Below, one piece after another: positions 7,828 to 17,418 of a DNA stretch of 64,000 nt. Positions within the stretch are counted from its first letter, which is position 1. Each line of letters starts with the position of its first letter. Source of the DNA: Rhodococcus sovatensis (GTDB lineage Bacteria > Actinomycetota > Actinomycetes > Mycobacteriales > Mycobacteriaceae); NCBI RefSeq assembly GCF_037327425.1, contig NZ_CP147846.1, positions 2,356,001 through 2,420,000 on the forward strand. Direction: 5' to 3'. The position numbers were made by a program, and so were the translations under genes. The notes under the pieces were generated by a model, which worked only from the letters and a program-made list of their open reading frames with translations, did not search any database and had not been told where the DNA came from.

Positions 7828-9537
7828 TCAGTTCAATACAGCAGCAGCGGCAGCACGCGCTGCCGTGGAACTGTCCGTCTTCAATGCGGCGGCCGCAGCG
7901 TCGATGCACTGTGCCAGCGTCACCGAGGACAACTTCGCTCCGACATGAGCCACCGCCGCCGAGGCCGCCGACAGGGACGTGACGCCGAGACCGACGAGAA
8001 CGCACGCCAACAGCGGATCTGCAGCTGCCTCGCCGCATACTCCAACCGGCTTTCCTGCTGCGGCACCCGCCTTGGCGGTGTGAGCGACGAGCGCTATGAC
8101 GGCGGGTTGCCAAGGATCGGTCAACGATGCGAGCTGCGAGGACATCCGGTCGGCCGCCATCGTGTACTGCGCGAGGTCGTTCGTGCCGATCGACAAGAAG
8201 TCGACATGCTCGAGGATGTGCTCGGCGAGAAGCGCCGCGGCTGGAATCTCGATCATGACGCCGGGCTTCAAACCGCGGGCTCGCGCATCGGCGGCGAACG
8301 CTGCGGCTTCCGCCGCGGTAGCGATCATGGGCGCCATCACCCATGGAGACGATCCGGTCGCTGCAGCGGCAGCGGCGATGCCGTCGAGCTGGCGGTACAG
8401 AATTCCTCTGTCCTGCTCTGCAATTCGGATACCGCGGATCCCCAACGCTGGGTTTGCCTCGTCGGCATGGTTGGCGAACCGAAGCGGCTTGTCCGATCCT
8501 GCATCGAGGGTGCGGACGACGACCTTGTGTCCGTCGAATGCCTCGAGAACCTGCCCGTAGATCTCGGCCTGCTCGTCGACGGTCGGCTCGACATCTCGGT
8601 CGAGGAAGCACAGTTCGGTGCGGAACAGTCCAATTCCGGCGGCCGCGGTCTTGCGGGCGGCTCGCGCACCGGCACCGTCCTGGACGTTGGCGAGAATGTC
8701 GACTGCATGACCGTCGGACGTCGACCCCTGACCGGTCCACCGAGAGACGCGATCCAATTCGGCACGGTCTGTCTCTACGGCGTCCGCAGCAAGTACGGCG
8801 TCCGGCTCGAGAACGATGTCCCCGGTGATTCCGTCGACGACCGCCGACGTTCCCTCCTGCACGTCGTCGAGGCCCGCTACGGCAACAACGCACGGTATCC
8901 CCAACTGACGGGCGATGATCGCAGTATGACTCGTCGGTCCGCCCAACGACGTCGCGAGCCCGACGACGAGGGTCGCATCGAGGCCTGCAGTGTCGGCCGG
9001 AGCGAGATCGTCGGCGAACAACACCGATGGAACGGTCGGTGTCGGCACACCTGGTTCGGGGACTCCGAGAATCTCGGCGATCACACGGTCGCGAATGTCG
9101 CGCAGGTCCGTCACGCGCTCGGCCATCAGACCGCCCAGTTTCTGGAACATAGCTGCGAACTTCTCGGTGGCAGCATCCGTCGCAGACGTTGCCGGAGTGC
9201 CGGCGGAGATCAGCTTCTCCGCCGCCTTGAGCCATCCGCGGTCCTGCGCCATCGCAGCGTTCGCCGACAGCACTTCGGACGCCGCGCCGGTGGCAAGCTC
9301 TGCCCGGCCGCGGAGACGGCCTGCAACCACCGACGCCGCCTCCCTGAACCGTTCCAGTTCGGTGCCACGCGCAGCCTCGTCGACGACCGTGGTGTCGACC
9401 GGTACGTCGGGACGGCGGCCTGGTCTGATGACCGGGCCGAAGCCGATGCCAGGTACGACAGGGGTGCCGTGCAGCATCGAAGCACCCGACAGCGGCGTCC
9501 CGGTCCCCTGTGTCTCCGCTCGTAGCGATCCCGTCAT
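7828..9537 (-). CDS. ptsI: PTS enzyme I (phosphoenolpyruvate-protein phosphotransferase)
   Basis: EI takes phosphate from PEP and passes it to HPr. The 569-residue protein has the phospho-accepting His204 in GGPTSHTAI and the C-terminal PEP-binding signature FLSIGTNDLAQY. The N-terminal 20 residues are extra compared with many EI proteins, but AGGAGG 4 bp before the ATG at 9537 supports this start. It is divergent from the fructose operon and shares its promoter region, so EI, HPr and EIIABC-Fru are likely co-regulated by the adjacent DeoR-type regulator. Confidence 0.97.
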   Translation of the reverse strand: MTGSLRAETQGTGTPLSGASMLHGTPVVPGIGFGPVIRPGRRPDVPVDTTVVDEAARGTELERFREAASVVAGRLRGRAELATGAASEVLSANAAMAQDRGWLKAAEKLISAGTPATSATDAATEKFAAMFQKLGGLMAERVTDLRDIRDRVIAEILGVPEPGVPTPTVPSVLFADDLAPADTAGLDATLVVGLATSLGGPTSHTAIIARQLGIPCVVAVAGLDDVQEGTSAVVDGITGDIVLEPDAVLAADAVETDRAELDRVSRWTGQGSTSDGHAVDILANVQDGAGARAARKTAAAGIGLFRTELCFLDRDVEPTVDEQAEIYGQVLEAFDGHKVVVRTLDAGSDKPLRFANHADEANPALGIRGIRIAEQDRGILYRQLDGIAAAAAATGSSPWVMAPMIATAAEAAAFAADARARGLKPGVMIEIPAAALLAEHILEHVDFLSIGTNDLAQYTMAADRMSSQLASLTDPWQPAVIALVAHTAKAGAAAGKPVGVCGEAAADPLLACVLVGLGVTSLSAASAAVAHVGAKLSSVTLAQCIDAAAAALKTDSSTAARAAAAAVLN

Positions 9538-9610
9538 GCGTCCTCCTGGAACTCGAATGTGATGTCAGCCGGACTGTGATCCTCCGACTGAAATCGAACT
9601 GTTGTGACTG

Positions 9611-9671
9611 AGATTACTCTTTGCTCTTGACATGTCAACAGATACGGGCGTAAAACAACATAAACCAACAT
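9611..9671. promoter_or_regulatory. Divergent promoter and candidate FruR operator between ptsI and fruR
   Basis: The palindrome TTGACATGTCAA (9627-9638) provides a TTGACA -35 box on each strand. On the minus strand TAATCT (9611-9616 on the plus strand) follows after 16 bp. On the plus strand TAAAAC (9651-9656) follows after 18 bp. Overlapping the plus -10 and start region is a direct repeat AAAACAACAT/AAACCAACAT (9652-9661, 9662-9671), a typical layout for a DeoR-family operator. Assignment to the regulator is inference. Confidence 0.55.
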
Positions 9672-9691
9672 AGTTCAGACGGGAGGCGCAG

Positions 9692-10456
9692 GTGTACGCA
9701 GAAGAACGGCAGCGGTCTATTGCGGAACTCATCACTTCCTGTGGGCGGGTCTCCGTGGCCGACTTGTCTGCGTCCTACGGCGTGACTACCGAAACGGTTC
9801 GTCGAGATCTCGCTGTTCTCGACCGGCTCGGCGTCGTACGTCGCGTGCACGGCGGCGCGGTGCCGGCTTCGGCACTGACAGTCACCGAACCCGGCGTCGG
9901 CGAGCGCGAATACATTCGCGCCGAGCAGAAGGACGCCATCGCCGCCGCGGCTCTCGACTATCTGCCGCCATCCGGAGGCAGCGCAGTACTCGATGCGGGA
10001 ACGACCACAGGTCGACTCGCAGCTCTGCTCGGCGATCGAGAACTCACCGTCATCACCAACTCGGTTCCCATCGCCGCGCGCCTCGCACTGTTCGGTGGCG
10101 TCAACCTACGCATGCTGGGCGGTCGAGTTCGCGGCACGACGCAGGCCGCAGTCGGGGAGGAAGCACTGACGGCACTCGCATGGCTGCACGTGGACGTGGC
10201 ATTCATCGGGACGAACGCGCTCAGCGTCGGCCATGGCTTGTCGACTCCCGACAGTGACGAGGCCGCAGTCAAGCGAGCCATGGTTGGCAGCGCCAATCAC
10301 GTCGTGGTGCTGGCGGACTCGTCCAAGATCGGCCGCGAGCATCTCGTGAGCTTCGCGCACGTGGACAACATCGACGTCCTCGTCACCGATTCGGACATAG
10401 ACGAAACAGACCACAAGAGTTTGACCGACAACGGAATCGAGGTGGTGATCGCATGA
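9692..10456 (+). CDS. fruR: DeoR/GlpR-family regulator of the fructose PTS
   Basis: This 254-residue regulator has an N-terminal DeoR winged helix (about 1-57, with the SVADLSASYGVTTETVRRDL helix-turn-helix) and a C-terminal DeoR sensor domain that binds phosphorylated sugars. The start is GTG, with GGGAGG upstream. It overlaps fruK by 4 bp (ATGA), so it is the first gene of the fruR-fruK-fruA-ptsH operon. Fructose-1-phosphate is the expected effector from the family and context. Confidence 0.9.
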   Translation: MYAEERQRSIAELITSCGRVSVADLSASYGVTTETVRRDLAVLDRLGVVRRVHGGAVPASALTVTEPGVGEREYIRAEQKDAIAAAALDYLPPSGGSAVLDAGTTTGRLAALLGDRELTVITNSVPIAARLALFGGVNLRMLGGRVRGTTQAAVGEEALTALAWLHVDVAFIGTNALSVGHGLSTPDSDEAAVKRAMVGSANHVVVLADSSKIGREHLVSFAHVDNIDVLVTDSDIDETDHKSLTDNGIEVVIA

Positions 10457-11457
10457 TCGTCACACTGACGGCCAACCCGAGCATCGACCGCACCGTGATG
10501 CTCGATTCCGAGATGGTTCGCGGCGGTGTGCACCGAGCACGCGGCGCGGACAGCGACCCCGGGGGCAAGGGCGTCAACGTCGCACGGGTACTGACGGCGT
10601 CCGGAGTTCAGGCGATGGCGGTACTGCCTGCCGCCGAGCACGATCCACTGCTGGAGGCCTTGACGACGAAGGGAGTTCGCTACTGCGCCGTTCCGACGGC
10701 TGCGCTTGCCCGCACCAACATCACCGTCAGTGAACCTGGCGGCACGACTACCAAGATCAACGAGCCGGGCCCCGAGCTCAGCGACGTGACTCGTGCTGCG
10801 TTGTTCGCTGCGATCGTCGATCTCGGCCGGGACGCGACATGGGTCGTTCTGTCCGGTTCCCTTCCCCCCGGCGCCCCCGTCGATTGGTACGCCGAACTGG
10901 TGACGGCTCTGCGGGCGACGCCGTGCAAGGTCGCCGTCGATACGTCCGACGCACCCTTGCTCGCCCTCGCGGCGTCGTTTCCCGCGTCCGCACCGGACCT
11001 GATCAAGCCGAACTCCGAGGAACTCGCGCAGCTCACCGGAGTCGACGGTGACGAGCTCGAACGTGCTGCCGCAGCGGGTGATCCGACTGCTGCAGTCGAT
11101 GCAAGTCGCATTCTGCTTACACGCGGAGTCGGAGCAGTTCTGGCAACCCTGGGGAGCGCAGGCGCCGTTCTGGTCACCGGCGAGGGGGCTTGGTTCGCGA
11201 CGCCTCCGAAGATCGACGCGATCAGCACCGTCGGCGCAGGTGACTCCTCGCTCGCCGGCTACATACTCGCCGACATCGAACGGAGTGCACCCGAGGACCG
11301 AATCCGCCGCGCCGTCGCATACGGCACAGCTGCGACCGCTCTACCCGGCACCACCCTTCCCACCCCCGACCAGGCACATCCCGAATCCGTAGCGGTACGA
11401 GCACTCGATCTACACGTCATTCCGTCCACCACTCCCCGATCCTCGACACTCTCCTAG
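10453..11457 (+). CDS. fruK: 1-phosphofructokinase
   Basis: FruK phosphorylates fructose-1-phosphate (the EIIABC product) to fructose-1,6-bisphosphate. The PfkB-family protein of 334 residues shows the N-terminal LTANPSIDRT motif, the GGKGVNVAR substrate site, and the C-terminal STVGAGDSSLAGY signature with the catalytic Asp. It is translationally coupled to fruR (ATGA overlap) and followed after 8 bp by fruA. The last 20 residues are a Ser/Thr/Pro-rich tail beyond the usual fold. Confidence 0.95.
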   Translation: MIVTLTANPSIDRTVMLDSEMVRGGVHRARGADSDPGGKGVNVARVLTASGVQAMAVLPAAEHDPLLEALTTKGVRYCAVPTAALARTNITVSEPGGTTTKINEPGPELSDVTRAALFAAIVDLGRDATWVVLSGSLPPGAPVDWYAELVTALRATPCKVAVDTSDAPLLALAASFPASAPDLIKPNSEELAQLTGVDGDELERAAAAGDPTAAVDASRILLTRGVGAVLATLGSAGAVLVTGEGAWFATPPKIDAISTVGAGDSSLAGYILADIERSAPEDRIRRAVAYGTAATALPGTTLPTPDQAHPESVAVRALDLHVIPSTTPRSSTLS

Positions 11458-11465
11458 GAGCAGTC

Positions 11466-13535
11466 ATGTCCACACCGACCAACGATCCCGCGATCATCGC
11501 GGAGGAGCTCATCCTCCTCGATGCGGATCTCGGTGAGTCCAAAGATGCTGTCATCTCCCGACTCTCCGAACTCCTCGCCACGGCAGGCCGTGCCACCGAC
11601 GCAGGTCCGCTGCGCGACGCGGCACTCGCCCGCGAGGCCCAATCAGCAACCGGCCTGCCGGGCGGCATCGCCATTCCCCACTGCCGTGCCGAGGCCGTCG
11701 TATCGGCATCTCTAGGATTCGCTCGACTGAATCCGAAGGTCGACTTCGGAGCTCCCGACGGCCCCGCCGATCTTGTCTTCCTCATCGCCGCTCCGGCGGG
11801 CGCAGGATCCGCGCACATGAAGCTCCTCTCGAGCCTCGCTCGTGCGCTGGTCAAGCCGGAGTTCGTGACCGCTCTCCGCGAAGCTCCGAGCGCGGCCGAC
11901 GTCGTGGCCCTGGTCGACGGTGTCATCAACCCGGCTCCGAAAGCCAAGCACGCTGTTCCGGCCGCATCGGCCTCCGCAGCGAAACCGGCAGCAACCGAAG
12001 CAGCACACGAGGCCGCTGTCGACGATGCTGCTGTAGACGATGCACTGAAGCACATCGTGGCCGTCACGGCCTGCCCCACGGGCATCGCGCACACGTACAT
12101 GGCTGCCGACTCGCTCGTCGCCGCCGGTGAACGCGCAGGCGTCACGGTCCACGTCGAGACGCAAGGCTCCAGTGGAAGCACTCCCCTCGACCCCGCATTG
12201 ATCGCCAGTGCCGAAGCCGTCATCTTCGCCACCGACGTCGGTGTGAAGGGCAAAGAACGGTTCGCCGGAAAGCCGGTCATCTCCTCCGGCGTCAAGCGCG
12301 CCATCAACGAGCCCGACGTCATGGTCACCGAGGCTCTGCGCGCATCGAACGACCCGAACGCCGCACGGGTGTCCGGCACCGCAGCTGCTGCGGGCGGAAG
12401 CTCTTCGAGTGCAGGCGAACTCGGGTGGGGCACGCGAATTCGTCAGATCCTGCTTACAGGCGTCAGTTACATGATCCCGTTCGTCGCGGCGGGCGGTCTG
12501 CTCATCGCTCTCGGCTTCCTCGTCGGCGGCTACGAGATCTCCAGCAACGCCGAAGAAATCGTCATCAACAACTCGATCACCGCGCTACCCGACGGCGGTA
12601 TGCGGGCTTATCTCGGAGCAGTCCTGTTCCAGATCGGCGCGCTGTCGTTCAGTTTCCTGGTTCCCGCGTTGGCGGGCTACATCTCGTACGCCATCGCCGA
12701 CAGACCAGGTTTGGCACCAGGCTTCACCGCAGGTGCTGTCGCAGTGCTCGTGGGCGCCGGGTTCATCGGCGGCCTCGTCGGTGGTCTGATCGCTGGTTTC
12801 GTCGCTCTGTGGATCAGCAAGTGGAAGATCCCCGCTGTTCTCCGTGGACTCATGCCGGTCGTCATCATCCCGCTGTTCGCCACTCTGATCGTCGGTGGCC
12901 TGATGTTCCTCGTACTCGGCAAGCCTCTCGCCGCCATCACCAACGGACTTACCGACTGGCTCAACGGACTCAGCGGAACATCGATCATCATCCTCGGCAT
13001 CATCCTCGGACTCATGATGTGCTTCGACCTCGGCGGACCGGTGAACAAGGCCGCGTACGCGTTCGCCACGGCCGGGCTGTCGGTCACCGACGTCGCCTCG
13101 CTCCGAATCATGGCCGCCGTCATGGCCGCCGGAATGGTTCCTCCGCTCGCCATGGCACTGGCCTCGCTCGTGCGTCCCAGGCTCTTCACCGAAGCAGAAC
13201 GTGAAAACGGAAAGGCCGCTTGGTTCCTGGGCGCCGCGTTCATCTCCGAAGGCGCAATTCCGTTCGCCGCCGCAGACCCACTGCGGGTCATCCCGTCGAT
13301 GATGGCGGGCGGGGCGTTGACCGGCGCGCTCATCATGGCAACCGACGTGACCCTCAGCGCTCCGCATGGAGGCCTGATCGTCTTCTTCGCCATCGGAAAG
13401 TTCCTGTGGTTCCTGGTCGCGCTCGTTGCGGGAACGCTACTCTCGGCCTTCCTGGTCGTGTTCGCAAAGCAGTTCGTCAAGGGTAAGAACGCTCCCACCG
13501 ACGAAGCACTCGACCCCGATCTCGTCACCGCCTGA
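11466..13535 (+). CDS. fruA: PTS fructose transporter, EIIABC fusion
   Basis: This 689-residue single-chain transporter imports fructose with phosphorylation at C1. The domain order is EIIA (about 1-155, phospho-His72 in AIPHCRAEA), an Ala-rich linker, EIIB (about 195-290, phospho-Cys203 in TACPTGIAHTYMAA), a second linker, then EIIC with about 8-10 membrane segments from residue 325. AGGAG lies upstream of the ATG. It is in an operon with fruK and ptsH, so all components of the phosphorelay are encoded within 6 kb. Confidence 0.96.
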   Translation: MSTPTNDPAIIAEELILLDADLGESKDAVISRLSELLATAGRATDAGPLRDAALAREAQSATGLPGGIAIPHCRAEAVVSASLGFARLNPKVDFGAPDGPADLVFLIAAPAGAGSAHMKLLSSLARALVKPEFVTALREAPSAADVVALVDGVINPAPKAKHAVPAASASAAKPAATEAAHEAAVDDAAVDDALKHIVAVTACPTGIAHTYMAADSLVAAGERAGVTVHVETQGSSGSTPLDPALIASAEAVIFATDVGVKGKERFAGKPVISSGVKRAINEPDVMVTEALRASNDPNAARVSGTAAAAGGSSSSAGELGWGTRIRQILLTGVSYMIPFVAAGGLLIALGFLVGGYEISSNAEEIVINNSITALPDGGMRAYLGAVLFQIGALSFSFLVPALAGYISYAIADRPGLAPGFTAGAVAVLVGAGFIGGLVGGLIAGFVALWISKWKIPAVLRGLMPVVIIPLFATLIVGGLMFLVLGKPLAAITNGLTDWLNGLSGTSIIILGIILGLMMCFDLGGPVNKAAYAFATAGLSVTDVASLRIMAAVMAAGMVPPLAMALASLVRPRLFTEAERENGKAAWFLGAAFISEGAIPFAAADPLRVIPSMMAGGALTGALIMATDVTLSAPHGGLIVFFAIGKFLWFLVALVAGTLLSAFLVVFAKQFVKGKNAPTDEALDPDLVTA

Positions 13536-13581
13536 TCCAGCCACCACCTGATCTCTTCACATATCACCTAGGAGCAGAGAA

Positions 13582-13839
13582 ATGCCAAGCACCACAGTCA
13601 CCGTCGGATCAGCTATCGGCCTGCACGCTCGTCCGGCCGCTGTCATCTCGGAAGCCGTTGCAGACGCCGGCGTCGATGTCACACTCGCCGTCGACGGCGA
13701 AGAGCCGGTGGATGCCGGCTCCGCTCTGATGATCATGACCCTCGGCGCCACCAAGGGAACCGAGGTCACCGTCGAAAGCGAAGACCAAGCGACCCTGGAC
13801 AAGATCGCGGCGCTGGTGGCATCGGACCTCGACGCCTGA
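13582..13839 (+). CDS. ptsH: Phosphocarrier protein HPr
   Basis: HPr carries phosphate from EI His to EIIA. The 85-residue protein has active His15 in GLHARPA and a Ser in GSALMIM at the regulatory-serine position. Whether that Ser is phosphorylated in this host is unknown. AGGAG lies 46 bp after the fruA stop, and it is the last gene of the fru operon. Confidence 0.97.
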   Translation: MPSTTVTVGSAIGLHARPAAVISEAVADAGVDVTLAVDGEEPVDAGSALMIMTLGATKGTEVTVESEDQATLDKIAALVASDLDA

Positions 13840-13849
13840 CGTCGCTCGG

Positions 13850-14869
13850 CTACTGCTTTCGGGCACGTCCGAACGTGTAGAGGATCGACGCGAACACCAG
13901 CACCCCGGCGCCGGCCAACGCACCGAACGTCCATCGTCCACCCGATGACGTCTCGGTCGGAGCCGGCGCCGGTGGCGGCGACACCAACGATGTTGCTCCG
14001 ACCAATCTCTCGATCGGCGGCAGCTGCCCGCCGGCAGCTTCGGAAGCGACCAGGAGTGCGCCGTCGTTGTCGAAGGCGACAGCCTCTCCCTGCGGTTGAG
14101 CGGGGAGCGCAACGACGATCGGATCACCCTGCACGGCCTGAACGAAGTCTCCGTCGGCGACGGAAAACAGGTACACGTCGTTGTAGGTGCGTACCGCGAC
14201 GGTGGTTCCGTCGGTGCTGACGGCGCCGCCCGTTGCCAGCATCGAGCCGGTGATGAAGGGCGGGCCGCCCGGAGTATCGGTCCCTTCGAACGGCAGGTCA
14301 CCGACCTTGGTCAGCGCCGTCGGCCCTGGCGAGGGCAGTTCACTCACCGTTGCATCACTCTCGGGCACGTACACACCGCTGCCTCCCGACGGCTCCTTCG
14401 TCACGATGACCGGACGCCCTCCGGGCTCGATCAGGAGAGTCTCCGCGTCGTGAGGACCGTCCGGGTAGACGAGTCGATACAGCTCGCCTTCCCCGGTGGC
14501 AGGGTCGATCCGGGTCAGCGCCACCGTATCCCGGCGACGCAGATTGTCGCCGACGTCGGCCAGCCACAGCTGTCCGTCGTGCGACGCGAGATCCTCCACG
14601 TCGTACGGATCGACGGGGACATCGATCCACCGGGTCACCGCGCAACTCTCGTCGAGAACCGCAACTCGATGATCGGTTCCGCTGTCGCCGATCGCGTACA
14701 GCACGCCATCGGTGAAGGTGAGGCCGGAGAGCTCGTCCAAAGCCGGATCGGTCGGCGTGCAGTAGGTGTCGAACTGTTCCTGACGTACATCAGGTCGATC
14801 ATCGGCGGCAGCGACCGCGGGTACCAGCATCAATACACCGAGCATCCCGGCTACGACGAACGAACGCAT
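13850..14869 (-). CDS. Secreted, C-terminally anchored protein of unknown function, probably beta-propeller
   Basis: I do not recognise a named family. The 339 residues start with a clear signal peptide (about 1-22, ending AVAAAD). Short repeated strands follow with patterns such as LYAIGDSG, LWLADVGDN and the PHDAETLLIEP segment, which suggest a propeller-like extracellular domain. A Pro/Thr-rich linker (about 296-310), one membrane helix (about 313-332) and a basic tail (GRARKQ) complete it. The two Cys, in TYCTP and ESCAV, could form a disulfide. It is convergent with ptsH and lies just downstream of hflX on the same strand (5 bp gap). Confidence 0.75.
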   Translation of the reverse strand: MRSFVVAGMLGVLMLVPAVAAADDRPDVRQEQFDTYCTPTDPALDELSGLTFTDGVLYAIGDSGTDHRVAVLDESCAVTRWIDVPVDPYDVEDLASHDGQLWLADVGDNLRRRDTVALTRIDPATGEGELYRLVYPDGPHDAETLLIEPGGRPVIVTKEPSGGSGVYVPESDATVSELPSPGPTALTKVGDLPFEGTDTPGGPPFITGSMLATGGAVSTDGTTVAVRTYNDVYLFSVADGDFVQAVQGDPIVVALPAQPQGEAVAFDNDGALLVASEAAGGQLPPIERLVGATSLVSPPPAPAPTETSSGGRWTFGALAGAGVLVFASILYTFGRARKQ

Positions 14870-14874
14870 CGAAT

Positions 14875-16251
14875 TCAGGCAGGCGCAGTCTCGTAGGCGA
14901 AATCCGTCAGAACCGACGCGAGCGCCGTCGGGACCCGCGCTTCCACGCGCGTGCCATCCGCCTCGTGAGACGACTTCGAGATCTTGCCCTCGGTGTGTAT
15001 TCGAGCCACCAAGTCACCTCGGGTGTACGGCACGAGCACGTCGACCTCGGACTCCGGCCAGGCGAGGATATCGCCGAGGTGATCGCGAAGTTCATCGATG
15101 CCCTCGCCGGTACGAGCAGATACGAAACGTGCACCCGGCAGCAACCCACGAAGCTGGGTCAGCTGAACCGGATCCGCCGCATCGATCTTGTTCACGACGA
15201 TCAGCTCGGGCGGCATCGCCGAATCCCGTTCCTTGACCACATCGGCAATGACCTCACGTACTGCCTTGATCTGGTCGGTCGGCAGCGGATCGGACCCATC
15301 GACGACGTGAAGCAGAAGGTCCGCGTCGGTGACCTCTTCCAGAGTCGAACGAAACGCCTCGACCAGCTGCGTCGGTAGATGTCGGACGAACCCGACGGTG
15401 TCGGTCAGCACGACGGCGCGCCCATCCTCCAGCGTGGACTTGCGCGATGTCGGATCGAGCGTTGCGAACAATGCGTTCTGTACGAGAACACCTGATCCGG
15501 TGAGCGCATTGAGCAGACTGGACTTACCGGCATTCGTGTATCCCACGATCGCGATGGACGGGACGGTGCTCTCCATGCGTCGTTCGCGCTTGGTGTCCCG
15601 AGCCTGCTTCATTCCCTTGATCTCGCGGCGGAGCTTGGCCATCCGCTCGCGAATGCGCCGACGATCGGTCTCGATCTTCGTCTCACCAGGGCCACGGAGG
15701 CCGACACCGCCGTTACTTCCAGCACGGCCACCTGCCTGACGCGACATCGACTCGCCCCACCCGCGCAGCCGGGGAAGCATGTATTCCATCTGAGCGAATG
15801 CGACCTGCGCCTTGCCCTCGCGAGACGTCGCGTGCTGGGCGAAGATGTCGAGGATCAACGCCGTCCGGTCGATGACCTTGACCTTGACGACCTTTTCCAG
15901 CGCATTGAGCTGGGCAGGCGTGAGTTCGCCGTCGCAGACGACGGTATCGGCACCGGTCGCCAGCACCACGTCTCGCAGCTCGTGTGCCTTGCCGGATCCG
16001 ATGTAGGTCGCTGAATCAGGCTTGTCTCGACGCTGCACGAGCGCGTCGAGGACTTCCGATCCTGCCGTCTCGGCAAGAGCGGCGAGTTCGGCCATGCTGC
16101 TCTCGACCTGTGCGGCGGTGCCGGAGGTCCAGACACCGACGAGAACTACTCTCTCGAGCCGGAGCTGGCGGTATTCGACCTCGGTGACGTCGGCGAGCTC
16201 GGTGGACAGCCCGGCGACGCGCCGCAGAGCAGTCCGCTCCTCTAGCTGCAT
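14875..16251 (-). CDS. hflX: Ribosome-associated GTPase HflX
   Basis: HflX splits stalled or heat-damaged ribosomes. The 458-residue protein has the HflX N-terminal domain, the Gly-rich loop GGRAGSNGGVGLRGPGE before a helical linker, then the G domain with G1 GYTNAGKS (237-244), DTVGF and NKID. The first in-frame ATG is 16251, but it has no good ribosome site. Coding-like sequence continues 52 codons upstream, with no ATG, GTG or TTG in that stretch, to a possible ATA start at 16407 that follows GAAGGA by 8 bp. The 5' end is therefore uncertain. It lies downstream of dapF and miaA, as in mycobacteria. Confidence 0.94.
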   Translation of the reverse strand: MQLEERTALRRVAGLSTELADVTEVEYRQLRLERVVLVGVWTSGTAAQVESSMAELAALAETAGSEVLDALVQRRDKPDSATYIGSGKAHELRDVVLATGADTVVCDGELTPAQLNALEKVVKVKVIDRTALILDIFAQHATSREGKAQVAFAQMEYMLPRLRGWGESMSRQAGGRAGSNGGVGLRGPGETKIETDRRRIRERMAKLRREIKGMKQARDTKRERRMESTVPSIAIVGYTNAGKSSLLNALTGSGVLVQNALFATLDPTSRKSTLEDGRAVVLTDTVGFVRHLPTQLVEAFRSTLEEVTDADLLLHVVDGSDPLPTDQIKAVREVIADVVKERDSAMPPELIVVNKIDAADPVQLTQLRGLLPGARFVSARTGEGIDELRDHLGDILAWPESEVDVLVPYTRGDLVARIHTEGKISKSSHEADGTRVEARVPTALASVLTDFAYETAPA

Positions 16252-16509
16252 GTCACCCGATGACGGGTTCGAGTCCTCGTCGACGTTCGATGCGGCGATG
16301 GGTGATCGGGCAATGCGCCTCGACCACGCTTCGGATTCCTCGCGCGTCCACGCGGAGCCGCTGGCAGTCTCGTCGGCTGCTGAATCCTGTCGTTCTGAAT
16401 CCGTTATCTCGTCAATCCTTCGATGTGGGAATCACACGATTCCTGGTTGTCTTGTTCCGTCGCCTTCCATGATCCACGAAAAGCCCAGCGTGCGCACGTA
16501 GGTTTTGTC

Positions 16510-17379
16510 TCAGGCGAGTTCGCGCCACCAGTCGTCGCCGATCGTGCCGGTCGCCACCAGCACCGAGGGGCCACGCAATGTGGCACCCGAATCGTCGATG
16601 GACACGGTGACCTCACCGCCCGGCACCCCGACGACGACCTGCCCCGAGTCCTGTCCCTCGTACGACAGTGCTGCCGCAGCAGCAGCCACCGTGCCGGTTC
16701 CACACGACCGGGTCTCACCGACGCCGCGCTCGAACACACGCATATCCACCCGACCGAACTGCAACCTCGTCAGAATTTCGACGTTGGCACCGGCGGTGAA
16801 GAAATCGGAGTCGAGCTCGGGCGCCGCGGACAGGTCGAGAGCGCGCAACGATGCGCTGTCGACCGACGGATCGACGCATGCCAGATGCGGATTTCCGACG
16901 TCGATACCGACCCCTTCGAAGCGTCTCCCCGCGAGCGTGGTCGAGCTGGCACCCATCAGGTGCACATCACCCATCGAGACGGTGACATCGGCGGTGGTGT
17001 CGTCGAACTTGTGCACGATCACAGGACGGGCTCCTGCCCGTGAGCCGACAACGAACCGATCCTCGGTCTCCAGCCCGGCCACCCGAAGGTAGTGCGCGAA
17101 CACACGAACGCCGTTGCCACACATCTCGGCGATGCTGCCATCGCCGTTGCGGTAGTCCATGAACCAGTCCTCGGCGCCGACATCGGCAGGCAGCCGGTCG
17201 AGAACTCCGGCATCGCGCAAAGCACCTGCCCGCGCGACGCGAAGGACGCCGTCGGCACCGAGCCCGCGTCGGCGATCGCACAGAGCCGCCACGCGTGGGC
17301 GAAGAAGTTCGATCTTCACGTCCGGATCGTGCAGGACGACGAAGTCGTTCTGCGTTCCGTGGCCTTTTGCGAAGTGCAT
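16510..17379 (-). CDS. dapF: Diaminopimelate epimerase
   Basis: DapF converts LL- to meso-diaminopimelate for peptidoglycan and lysine. The 289-residue protein has the two catalytic cysteines: Cys87 in EMCGNGVR and Cys226 in SCGTGTVA. Length and ends fit the family. It is on the same strand as miaA upstream and hflX downstream, the usual actinobacterial order. dapA and dapB occur later in the window. Confidence 0.97.
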   Translation of the reverse strand: MHFAKGHGTQNDFVVLHDPDVKIELLRPRVAALCDRRRGLGADGVLRVARAGALRDAGVLDRLPADVGAEDWFMDYRNGDGSIAEMCGNGVRVFAHYLRVAGLETEDRFVVGSRAGARPVIVHKFDDTTADVTVSMGDVHLMGASSTTLAGRRFEGVGIDVGNPHLACVDPSVDSASLRALDLSAAPELDSDFFTAGANVEILTRLQFGRVDMRVFERGVGETRSCGTGTVAAAAAALSYEGQDSGQVVVGVPGGEVTVSIDDSGATLRGPSVLVATGTIGDDWWRELA

Positions 17380-17418
17380 TCTGTGAATTCTACGGTCAGA
17401 CCTCGACTGAGAGCGCAG

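Noticed and set aside
7012..9525. Long open frame on the plus strand opposite the uracil permease and ptsI
   Set aside because: Its translation is rich in Arg, Asp and Gly with no family signature and it mirrors the codon structure of the conserved genes on the other strand. It is a high-GC antisense shadow.
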